Part shown: positions 7,382 through 13,795 of the stretch, in pieces
How the letters are laid out: every line of letters begins with the position of its first letter
How positions within the stretch are numbered: the stretch's first letter is position 1
Assembly (NCBI GenBank): GCA_025360685.1
Contig: JANYBR010000269.1
Span: 1 to 14,331 of the forward strand
Length of the DNA stretch: 14,331 nt
Reading direction: 5' to 3'
Source: Pseudomonadota bacterium
GTDB taxonomy: Bacteria; Pseudomonadota; Alphaproteobacteria; Micropepsales; Micropepsaceae
Made by a program: the position numbers and the translations under genes
Notes under the pieces: generated by a model
Database searches by the model: none
What the model saw: only the letters and a program-made list of their open reading frames with translations
What the model was told of the DNA's origin: nothing

Positions 7382-7558
7382 CATCCTTCGACAAGCTCAG
7401 GATGAGGAAACCGCCAAAACTGCCCCTCATCCTGAGCTCGTCGAAGGACGAGGGGCGGACCAGGCGCTGCGAATCGTCGTGGAGCGTGTTGCGCGTTGGT
7501 TTTTGCCGGGCTCACGGCAAAACCCTCGTCCTTCGACAAGCTCAGGGTGAGGGTTTTG
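7382..7558. repeat. Cluster of dispersed palindromic elements
   Basis: Three copies of the TTCGACAAGCTCAGG family lie between two genes: 7382-7407, an inverted copy at 7425-7450 (24 of 26 positions complementary to the first), and 7523-7553. A perfect TTTTGCCG/CGGCAAAA hairpin (7501-7522) adjoins the third copy, and CAAAACCCTC (7518-7527) pairs with GAGGGTTTTG (7549-7558). The gap between the genes at 7312 and 7592 holds no supported gene. Confidence 0.7.
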
Positions 7559-7591
7559 TTTTCGAAAGTACCATTCCCGGAACGGAAAGCG

Positions 7592-8488
7592 CTACGGCCG
7601 CGCGTCCAGCCAGTCGCGCACCGTGCGATTGACGAGCGCCAACGCGTCGTACTGCACAAAGTGCCCGGCGCCGGGGATCATCAGCAAAGTCGTGTCGGCG
7701 TCGACCCAGTTCCGGGTGCCGCTATGGCCGTTGGCGTTGAGCGCCTGATCCTTCAATCCGTGGATGACGAGCACCGGCACCTTGATGTGCGGCAGCGGCG
7801 GAAGCGCCGTGACCGACGCCCCGGTGTCGCGCGGATAATTCGCACGGTAATAGTTCAGCATCGCTCTGAAGCTTGAGCGGCGATAGGCCTCGACATATCT
7901 GGCGCGGTCGACGGGATCGGGAACACCCTGCGCCAAACCTTCCGCCGTCAGCATCTTCTCCGCGCCGGGCTTGAGGAAGTCGCGGGCATATTGGCTGTTC
8001 TTCTGCTGGTCGGCGTTGGTCGCCATCTCGCGTGCGAAACCGGCCGGATGGGGAACGCTCATGATGATGAGGTGGTTGACCAGGTCGGGCCGGTTCAGCG
8101 CCACCTGCCAGGCGACGGCCGCGCCCCAGTCATGTCCGATGACGATCGCGTTCTTCTGGCCCTCGGCGGTGATCACGGCCGCAACGTCGCCGATCAGTGC
8201 CTCGAACTTGTAGGCATCGACCCCCTTGGGGTGATCGGAAAGATTGTAGCCGCGCATGTCGAGCGCCGCGACACGGTACTTGTCCTTCAAGGCGCCCATC
8301 AGCGGCGACCACGAATACCAGAAGCCCGGAAAGCCGTGCAGCAACACCACGAGCGGACCAGCACCTTCCGTCACATAGTGGATTCGTACACTGCCGTTCT
8401 TTGCATAGTGGTCTTCCGGATCGGCCACAGCGGGCACTGCGAAGGACAGAGCGGCGACGAACAACAGCGCGACAGGAATACGATTCAT
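7592..8488 (-). CDS. Exported epoxide-hydrolase-like alpha/beta hydrolase
   Basis: A 298-residue alpha/beta-hydrolase of the epoxide hydrolase / haloalkane dehalogenase branch. HGFPG (51-55) is the oxyanion motif, GHDWG carries an aspartate nucleophile D120, D247 in HGLKDQ is the probable acid and H276 in GAGHFV the base. Cap tyrosines occur at LNYYRANY (about 211-218), as expected for epoxide ring opening. The first 22 residues (MNRIPVALLFVAALSFAVPAVA) form a Sec signal peptide with an A-V-A cleavage site, so the enzyme should be periplasmic or secreted, like the Cif-type epoxide hydrolases. The start at 8488 is chosen because it gives a clean signal peptide. The frame stays open to 8629 with possible starts at 8503 and 8524, but that part runs through a repeat. 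An ester or dehalogenase substrate is also possible. Confidence 0.85.
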   Translation of the reverse strand: MNRIPVALLFVAALSFAVPAVADPEDHYAKNGSVRIHYVTEGAGPLVVLLHGFPGFWYSWSPLMGALKDKYRVAALDMRGYNLSDHPKGVDAYKFEALIGDVAAVITAEGQKNAIVIGHDWGAAVAWQVALNRPDLVNHLIIMSVPHPAGFAREMATNADQQKNSQYARDFLKPGAEKMLTAEGLAQGVPDPVDRARYVEAYRRSSFRAMLNYYRANYPRDTGASVTALPPLPHIKVPVLVIHGLKDQALNANGHSGTRNWVDADTTLLMIPGAGHFVQYDALALVNRTVRDWLDARP

Positions 8489-8528
8489 GGAAAGCCCCAG
8501 CATCGGCAAGCGAGGATCGCTCATCGTT

Positions 8529-8560
8529 CGTCCGCCGGCAAGCTCAGGATGAGGGTTTTG
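8529..8560. repeat. Degenerate dispersed element at the fucosidase gene end
   Basis: CAAGCTCAGGATGAGGGTTTTG matches the right half of the copy at 7523-7558. The left half (CGTCCGCCGG) is degenerate. The TGA at 8546-8544 that ends the fucosidase frame, and its last few codons, lie within this element. Confidence 0.55.
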
Positions 8561-10004
8561 TCGTGGGGAGCTTGAACCCGTGAGCGGGTGCCGCATCGAG
8601 TTGGTTCGAAAGTTTGAAGAGCAAGCCATCTGGCGCGCGCGAAACTTTCGCGTCTTCGCCGGTGGCCAAATTCATCGCGCCGGTCGCCGCCGGCAGATCG
8701 TCGCCGGTGACGATAAATTCGCTTCTCGCCGGCGTGCCGAGCAGATGCACATACAGCGCGCCCGGCTTTTGCGTGAAGCGCACTTCGAGGCCGCACTCCG
8801 TCTTGCCGTCGAAGCGGGTCCAGGGCCGCGTGCCGTAGATGCCCTCGCCGTTCGCCTTCAGCCACGCGCCGAAGCCTTTGAGGCGCGCGATCTGTTCGGC
8901 GGGAATCTGCGCGTCCTCGCCGCGCGGGCCGACGTTGAGCAAAAGATTGCCGTTCTTCGACACCGCATCGATGAAGCTGCGCACCAGCGACTCGACAGAC
9001 TCATAGTCCGCATCCATGTCGCGCCGGTTTTAGCCGAAGGAGTGGCTCATACCGCGCGTCGCTTCCCACTTCTTGGCCGAGATTCTGTCAAAGGCGGCAT
9101 ATTCCGGCGTGCGGAAATCGCAATGCGGCGGCAATTGCGGGATGACGCCTTTGGTCGTTTGGGTTTTCATCCGTTCCTTCAGGAACGCATCGAGCGCCTT
9201 GCGGCGTTCGAGATCGCGCAGCGCCTCGCGCTCTTGCGTCATCGGCAACCAGCGGTCGTTCACGACGCTGTCGGGAATCCGATTGTAGTAGTCGGCAAAG
9301 AGCCTGAGTTCGTCGTCGAGCGGCGCCGGCCAGGAGATATCGTTCCACAGGATCGACGGCTGATAGCGCTCGATCAGCTCGCGCGTCTGCGCTTCGGCAT
9401 AGGTGGGATAGTCGCCGCCCGGTGTCGAGCCCATGAAGTCGGCCATGGTGCGCAGCGGCTCGCGATTGAACGTCCAGTCGATGCCGCCGGAATAATAGAC
9501 GCCGAACCTGAGGCCGCGCGCCCGCACCGCCATCGCCAACTCGCCGACGATGTCGCGCGGGCTGCTCCAGTCCTTCTGGTGCCGGTTCTGCACCGCGCTC
9601 GGCCACAGGCAGAAACCGTCATGATGCTTGGTGACGAGCACGACATACTTCGCGCCGGCATCGGCAAAGTGCCCGGCCCACTCGTCGGGCTTCCACTGCT
9701 CGAGACCGTTCAGGAACGGCTCGCGGAAATTCTCGTAGGGCGCATTGTTGTAGACTTCGGCGTGGTGCCTGGCGCTGTCGCTTTCGGGTACCTTGATCGC
9801 GTTCCAGTACCATTCGCAGTAGGGCGTCTGCGCCACGGCCAAATCGTAGTTGTTGCGGAAGGCCTCGGCGATCGAGCCCGACTTCGCCGCAAAGGCCGGA
9901 ATGGAGAATAAACCCCAGTGGATGAAGATGCCGAACTTGGCGTCCTCGTACCATTGCGGCACGCGATGCGCGTTCAGGGACTCGAGCGAGGGTTCGTAAG
10001 CCAT
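8544..10004 (-). pseudogene. GH29 alpha-L-fucosidase, interrupted by one in-frame TAA
   Basis: The intact gene would encode about 486 residues that hydrolyse alpha-L-fucosyl bonds with retention. Visible landmarks are KFGIFIHWG (23-31), TKHHDGF (125-131), the nucleophile aspartate D222 in ILWNDISWP, and, after the interruption, SVESLVRSF, SKNGNLLLNVGP and ANGEGIYGT. Codon 325 is TAA (9032-9030). The frame then continues without a shift (NRRDMDADYESVES), giving GMSHSFG-stop-NRRD where relatives read a WGYN-like motif, so a tyrosine codon most likely became TAA. Without readthrough the product loses the C-terminal part of the barrel and the beta-sandwich. No signal peptide is seen, so the enzyme would be cytoplasmic. 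A start at 10031 is also open, and neither start has a strong ribosome binding site. A sequencing error is the main alternative to a true pseudogene. Confidence 0.85.
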
Positions 10005-10056
10005 CGCGCGACTGTAGCAGTCGCGCCGCATGCCTCAACGTCCCATCGCGGAACGT

Positions 10057-10224
10057 TCACTGCGCAAACGTACCCAGCATCTGCATCATCATCAGGCCGG
10101 TGACGACCAGGATCGGAAACACGCCGAAAAAGACCAGGGTGGCGGCCAGCGCCATATCGGGACCGGGATCGCGCGGCGCGAAGCGGGCAGTCGATTTGCG
10201 GCTGGGTCGGGTCTGACTGAGCAT
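10057..10224 (-). CDS. Small single-span membrane protein A (55 aa)
   Basis: Not a family I recognise. The 55 residues have a basic N-terminus (RPSRKSTARFAPRD), then one hydrophobic segment from about 24 to 50 (MALAATLVFFGVFPILVVTG) ending in a Met-rich LMMMQML. Basic N-terminal charge suggests the N-terminus is cytoplasmic. AGGGAG lies about 9 nt before the ATG. It aligns without gaps to the neighbouring 55-residue protein encoded at 10335-10502 (29 of 55 identical, concentrated in RFA.RD.G.D.ALAATLV.FGVFPI), so both are real genes of one family. It has no cysteine or histidine. It lies downstream of its paralogue and beside a divergent copper operon, so a role in copper handling or as an accessory membrane subunit is possible but unproven. 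Confidence 0.7.
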   Translation of the reverse strand: MLSQTRPSRKSTARFAPRDPGPDMALAATLVFFGVFPILVVTGLMMMQMLGTFAQ

Positions 10225-10334
10225 GGCAGGAACTCCCTCTGAACTATGGGCCACAGGATGCTCCGTCGCGTCAGAACCGGTCCTGAAGCCGGCGTTCATT
10301 TGCCGTTCACCAGAAAGCTCGGGCGGGCACTGGC

Positions 10335-10502
10335 TCATGGCGCCCACACTCCGAATATCTGCAGCAGCATCAGCGTCGAGACGAGGCCGATCGGAAACAC
10401 ACCGAATACGACAAGCGTGGCGGCAAGCGCCAGATCGCGGCCGGCGTCGCGCGCTGCGAATCGCGTGGCTGCTCTTGGTTGCGGTCTGCGGCGGCGAAAC
10501 AT
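10335..10502 (-). CDS. Small single-span membrane protein B (55 aa), paralogue of A
   Basis: Exactly 55 residues like its neighbour, with an arginine-rich N-terminus (MFRRRRPQPRAATRFAARD) and one membrane segment (about 24-50, LALAATLVVFGVFPIGLVST followed by LMLLQIFGVW). The start at 10502 is favoured over 10541 because AAGGAG stands 9 nt upstream and because the lengths of the two paralogues then match exactly. It is the first gene to the left of the divergent region shared with the copper operon. A 110-nt gap separates it from protein A. Function unknown. It could be a small membrane regulator or stabiliser of a larger complex. The conserved core RF-A-x-RD plus FGVFPI is what any homologue search should use. 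Confidence 0.72.
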   Translation of the reverse strand: MFRRRRPQPRAATRFAARDAGRDLALAATLVVFGVFPIGLVSTLMLLQIFGVWAP

Positions 10503-10617
10503 GTCCAACACTCCTTCGGGCGCTTGATGTGGAGATAGCACTTGCCCCTTTCAACCGGCGCGAAGCAGCCATGCATTCGGCGCCCGGCCGGTCGCGAGCG
10601 GGAATAAACGAGCGCGG

Positions 10618-10674
10618 CCGCCGATAGGACGGTCAGTGATGCGACGCAGAGCCGAATTGACCGCCGATAGGACG
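10618..10674. repeat. Perfect 14-bp direct repeat in divergent regulatory region
   Basis: CCGCCGATAGGACG occurs at 10618-10631 and again at 10661-10674, 43 bp apart start to start (about four helical turns, so on the same face). A G two bases further upstream is also shared. It lies between the divergent start codons at 10502 and 10702. Candidate binding site for a regulator of the copper genes; inference only. Confidence 0.55.
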
Positions 10675-10685
10675 ACAGCCATAAG
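10657..10685 (+). promoter_or_regulatory. Candidate promoter of the copper operon
   Basis: TTGACC (10657-10662, 5 of 6 to the -35 consensus) and CATAAG (10680-10685, 4 of 6 to the -10 consensus) are 17 bp apart. The second copy of the CCGCCGATAGGACG repeat fills most of the spacer. The predicted transcript start near 10692 leaves a very short leader before the ATG at 10702, which weakens the call. Confidence 0.35.
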
Positions 10686-10701
10686 CGCCGCAGGGATATC
10701 C

Positions 10702-11052
10702 ATGCATTATCCGCTTTGCAGATCTGCAGCAGTCGGCCTCGCGCTTGCCGCGATGTTGCTGCGCGCCCTGCTGCCCGATGGCTGGATGCCCAGTAGCGCC
10801 GGCGTCCCGTTCGCCATCTGCTCGGTCGACGCCGCGCAGCATGGCGGCAAGCTACCCGCGAACCGGGAGCGCTCGCACGCGCCCTGCGCATTCGCCGCCG
10901 CAGCGCCCTTGTCGCCGCCGGCGAATTTAACGTTGGTTCTGGACACGCTGCCGCAAGCATTGCGCCTCGTGCCCGTCTTTTTCGACGCCCGCATGAGATC
11001 AACCGCGGTTCACCGGCCCAACGCCGCGCGCGCGCCGCCCGCTCTGGTGTGA
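10702..11052 (+). CDS. DUF2946 family protein
   Basis: A 116-residue protein with a hydrophobic N-terminus (VGLALAAMLLRALLP, 11-25), either a signal sequence or an anchor. DUF2946 landmarks follow: the LPDGWMP turn at 24-30, IC at 39-40, a histidine and cysteine in SHAPCAF (59-64), and the C-terminal RAPPA. DUF2946 proteins are short, uncharacterised and commonly found next to copper genes, which fits the downstream copC and copD. The paired Cys and His could bind metal. The start at 10702 is chosen because of AGGGA 5 nt upstream and a signal-like start; GTG 10636 and ATG 10639 are in frame but would place the start within the promoter-like region. First gene of a four-gene plus-strand operon; 61 nt to the next. 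Confidence 0.72.
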   Translation: MHYPLCRSAAVGLALAAMLLRALLPDGWMPSSAGVPFAICSVDAAQHGGKLPANRERSHAPCAFAAAAPLSPPANLTLVLDTLPQALRLVPVFFDARMRSTAVHRPNAARAPPALV

Positions 11053-11113
11053 GTCCCATTCGCCTGCGCCGCGCTTGCGTGCGCCTGGACTTCATTCAAG
11101 ACGAGAGAACGAG

Positions 11114-11971
11114 ATGTCCCACTTTTTCGGGCGGTTATGCGCCCTTCTGATCGTTGCCGGCTTGCTGCCGACGTCTGCCGCCGCGCATGGCGTGGCCGGG
11201 GAGCGGTTCTTTCCGGCCACCATCGCCACAGACGACCCTTTTGCCGCCGATGAACTGGCATTGCCCACCATCTTGCTCGGCAACCATCAGGAAAGTTATG
11301 AGTTCGAGTACTCCAAGTCGATTTTCCCGCAGGTCTCGCTGTCGTTCGGCGGCGGCTATGTCAACGCGCATTCCGGTGCGTCGGGATTCGAAAATCTGCA
11401 GATCACGCCGACCTGGCAGTTCGAGACGGAAGAGGACGGCGAATTCGTCGCGTCCCTTGCCGTGAGCTTCGAGATTGGCGGCAGCGGCGCGGCCGCGGTG
11501 GCCGACCGGTTCACGACCTACACGCCGAAATTCCTGTTCGGCAAAGGCTTCGGAGACCTTCCCGAGGCGATGGCCCTGCTGCGCCCTTTGGCGGTGACCG
11601 GCGAGGTGGGTTACGCCATTCCGGGGACCAGCGCGCAGTCCGGGGCGATCGAATGGGGTGGCGCGATCGAATACAGCCTGCTCTATCTGCAAAACAATGT
11701 ACGCGACCAAGGCTTTTCCCAATTCGCCGCGCGTCTGACGCCGCTGGTCGAATTCAGCCTGAGTTCTCCAATCCGCGCTGGCGGCACGACCGGCACGATC
11801 AATCCGGGTCTGATCTGGACCGGGCAATACACCCAAGTCGCCGCCGAAGCCGTCGTTCCCCTCAACCATGCGAGTGGTGATAGTGTCGGCGTGATGATGC
11901 AGCTTCACTTCTATATCGACGATATCTTCCCGGGCTCGCTCGGAACCCCGATCTTCGGAGACAAGCCTTGA
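11114..11971 (+). CDS. Probable outer-membrane beta-barrel protein of copper operon
   Basis: A 285-residue exported protein of unknown function. The signal peptide (MSHFFGRLCALLIVAGLLPTSAAA) has a cleavage site S-A-A-A before H25, so the mature protein may begin with histidine. The rest has alternating hydrophobic and polar residues in short strands, repeated glycines and aromatic girdle residues (LSFGGGYVNAH, PTWQFETEEDGEF, YTPKFLFGKGFG, EYSLLYLQNN, LHFYIDDIF), the texture of an outer-membrane barrel. Proteins like this recur near copC and copD genes, which suggests a channel or copper-binding role. ATG 11114 is favoured over 11075 because of the signal peptide and the GAGA..GAG ribosome binding site. 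Its TGA overlaps the TTG start of the next gene (TTGA at 11968-11971), so the two are translationally coupled. Confidence 0.7.
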   Translation: MSHFFGRLCALLIVAGLLPTSAAAHGVAGERFFPATIATDDPFAADELALPTILLGNHQESYEFEYSKSIFPQVSLSFGGGYVNAHSGASGFENLQITPTWQFETEEDGEFVASLAVSFEIGGSGAAAVADRFTTYTPKFLFGKGFGDLPEAMALLRPLAVTGEVGYAIPGTSAQSGAIEWGGAIEYSLLYLQNNVRDQGFSQFAARLTPLVEFSLSSPIRAGGTTGTINPGLIWTGQYTQVAAEAVVPLNHASGDSVGVMMQLHFYIDDIFPGSLGTPIFGDKP

Positions 11972-12702
11972 ACCGGCGCTGCTTGCTGCCTCTTGCCGCC
12001 GCCCTGGTCCTCTGCGCCATTCCGGCGATGGCGCACGCCTTTCTGGAAAAGGCGGACCCGGCGGCCGGTGCCTATCTGAACGCCGGTCCGGCCAAGGTCG
12101 AACTGCACTTCTCGGAAGCACTCGAGCCCTCATTCAGCCGCGTCAGCGTCGCCGACGCGGACGGCCACGACATGGGCACCGGGCCCTCAACCGCCACCGC
12201 TTCACAAATCGATCTTGCGCTGAAAAAACTGCCGCCCGGCCTCTACCATGTGACGTGGCAAGCGGTGGCGCTGGATACTCACCGCTCGCAAGGCGGGTAC
12301 AATTTCATCGTGGCACCGGGTGCACCCGCCGCTTCTCCGGTCATAGTGTCGGAGGCGTGGCTGCGCGCCCTGCCCGCGGGATTGCCGGGCGGCGGTTATT
12401 TCACGTTGCGAAATCCCTCGTTAAAGAAGGTGACATTGGTCGGTGCTTCCTCGCCTGCGTGCGGCATGCTGATGTTGCATCGTTCGGAGACCATGAGCGG
12501 CATGTCGAGCATGAGCGATGTCGAGTCGGTCGACATACCTCCGGGGGCAACCGTGAAATTCGCGCCGGGTGGCTACCACTTGATGTGCATGAACCCGACA
12601 GCGGCGATCAAGCAGGGCGGCCGAGTGCTGGTCACGCTCGAATTCTCGGATCATTCGAGGCTGCCGGTCCAATTCGCGGTGCGCGGGGCGAACGGCAAGT
12701 AG
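11968..12702 (+). CDS. CopC-PCu(A)C fusion, periplasmic copper-binding protein
   Basis: Two periplasmic copper domains in one 244-residue chain. Signal peptide 1-22 (cleavage A-M-A before H23). CopC domain about 23-116: mature N-terminal H23 with LEKADPAAGA, LHFSEALEP, and D103 and H105 in WQAVALDTHRSQGGYNF, the residues expected for the Cu(II) site. After an Ala-Pro linker (116-124) comes a PCu(A)C domain (about 126-240) whose Cu(I) motif fits exactly H171-x10-M182-x21-H204-x-M206, with extra methionines at 176 and 179. CopC delivers copper to CopD; PCu(A)C loads copper onto cytochrome oxidase. TTG start with GGAG 7 nt upstream, overlapping the previous stop. The two domains are normally separate proteins. 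The fusion is seen directly; its purpose is inferred. Confidence 0.9.
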   Translation: MNRRCLLPLAAALVLCAIPAMAHAFLEKADPAAGAYLNAGPAKVELHFSEALEPSFSRVSVADADGHDMGTGPSTATASQIDLALKKLPPGLYHVTWQAVALDTHRSQGGYNFIVAPGAPAASPVIVSEAWLRALPAGLPGGGYFTLRNPSLKKVTLVGASSPACGMLMLHRSETMSGMSSMSDVESVDIPPGATVKFAPGGYHLMCMNPTAAIKQGGRVLVTLEFSDHSRLPVQFAVRGANGK

Positions 12703-12722
12703 GGCCGATTGAAAATCCTGTC

Positions 12723-13595
12723 ATGACCTTTGCCTTCGCCTTTGTCCGCGCAGTGAACTTTGCCAGCGTCATGCTGCTGTTCGGCTCTTGCGCATTCGGC
12801 TGGATCGCGAAGTCGAGCCTGGGCTACGACCTCGGTTTGTCGCGCGGGTTGCTCGCGGCGCACGCCTCGGCCGCACTTGCAAGCGCGGTGCTGCTGGTCG
12901 GGTTCGTCGCCGGAGAGATGACGGGATCAGGCACGCTATTCGATCCGGCGGCCGCAGGTCTGGTCGTGCGCGATACGCTTTACGGACATATGGCAATCCT
13001 GCGCATAGCGCTTCTCGCCGCGTTTCTGCTCGTGGCCTGGCTGCTGCCGTCGGCACGACTGATCGCGGGCACAGTTCTCGGCGGCGGTGCCCTCGCTCTG
13101 CTTGGCCTGACGAGCCATGCCGCGGTGGCCGTCGCGCCGCGATATGGATACCTGTTCGCAGGCGTCGACGCATTGCACCTGCTGGCGGGCGGCTTCTGGA
13201 TTGGAGGGCTCGTTACGCTCGTTCCAACCGTGCTGGCCAAGCCGAGGGATCTCGCGACGCTTGTGGCCGTGCTGCGGCTCTTTTCAACCTGGGCAGCGCT
13301 GGCGGTTGCGATTCTCGTTGTGGCCGGGTCCGCGAGCGGAGTGGCGATCCTCGACACGCATGGCATGGCATGGTCCGAAACCTATCTGACCTGGCTGGCG
13401 ATCAAGCTGGTGCTGGCCGGACTGATGATCGCGTTGGCGCTGACCAACCGATTCGGACTGATGCCGGGCCTGGCGCGCGGCGAAGCGGAAGCGGCGGAAA
13501 CATTGACCCTTACCGTGTTCGCCGAACTGACCTGCGCCGGGCTCATTCTGCTGGTGGTGGGCATACTGGGCCTCACGGCACCCATGCAAATGTAA
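12723..13595 (+). CDS. copD: CopD family copper-transport membrane protein
   Basis: A 290-residue polytopic inner-membrane protein with about eight hydrophobic segments, close to the usual CopD/PcoD length of around 300. The conserved CopD signature is DALHLLAGGFWIGGLV (H152, W159). Other membrane histidines are H47 (LLAAHASAALAS), H89 (YGHMAILR) and H132 (LTSHAAVAV), the sort of residues thought to pass copper. It ends in Met-Gln-Met. Start at 12723 is 20 nt after the fusion gene's stop. The frame is open further upstream but that part is antisense-like overlap with copC. CopC and CopD together are generally linked to copper uptake into the cytoplasm, so with the PCu(A)C domain next door the operon may supply copper to respiratory enzymes. 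Last gene of the operon. Confidence 0.88.
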   Translation: MTFAFAFVRAVNFASVMLLFGSCAFGWIAKSSLGYDLGLSRGLLAAHASAALASAVLLVGFVAGEMTGSGTLFDPAAAGLVVRDTLYGHMAILRIALLAAFLLVAWLLPSARLIAGTVLGGGALALLGLTSHAAVAVAPRYGYLFAGVDALHLLAGGFWIGGLVTLVPTVLAKPRDLATLVAVLRLFSTWAALAVAILVVAGSASGVAILDTHGMAWSETYLTWLAIKLVLAGLMIALALTNRFGLMPGLARGEAEAAETLTLTVFAELTCAGLILLVVGILGLTAPMQM

Positions 13596-13628
13596 ATCGC
13601 GGTTTTACCCACACACAAAATCCCCTCA

Positions 13629-13749
13629 TCGTCATCGCCCGTCCCTACGCTGCCGCTCGGGACTATGCGGGCGACCCATTTTCTCTTGAAAAAAAGGAAA
13701 TTGGGTTGCCCGGACGGGCCTAGCAACAGCGTGGGCCGGGCAATGACGA
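13629..13749. repeat. ~120-bp imperfect palindromic element (MITE/REP-like)
   Basis: The left end TCGTCATCGCCCGTCCC (13629-13645) matches the reverse complement of the right end (13733-13749) at 15 of 17 positions. Similarity continues inwards through the ACGCTGnnGCT motif to a CCCATTTTC / GGAAATTGGG centre (13675-13705). The GTCATnGCCCG ends resemble dispersed elements of Rhizobiales. It lies between copD and hpd and contains no gene. Confidence 0.65.
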
Positions 13750-13772
13750 ATTGGGAGTGGATTTGAACCCAC

Positions 13773-13795
13773 GTCCGTACGCTGCCGCTACGGAC
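13773..13795. repeat. Second hairpin with the same loop as the element at 13629
   Basis: GTCCG (13773-13777) pairs with CGGAC (13791-13795) around a 13-nt loop TACGCTGCCGCTA. In the preceding element GTCCC (13641-13645) pairs with GGGAC (13659-13663) around TACGCTGCCGCTC. The stems differ by a compensated base pair while 12 loop bases are identical. The following GGGCCATGACA resembles an element end, so this is probably a partial or diverged neighbouring copy. Confidence 0.5.

Noticed and set aside
7501..7522. TTTTGCCG/CGGCAAAA hairpin as a terminator
   Set aside because: No T-tract follows the stem on either strand, and it adjoins a dispersed repeat.
12255..12722. Upstream extension of the copD frame into copC
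   Set aside because: The extension overlaps the fusion gene in another frame and has no CopD-like character. The ATG at 12723 starts a proper membrane segment.
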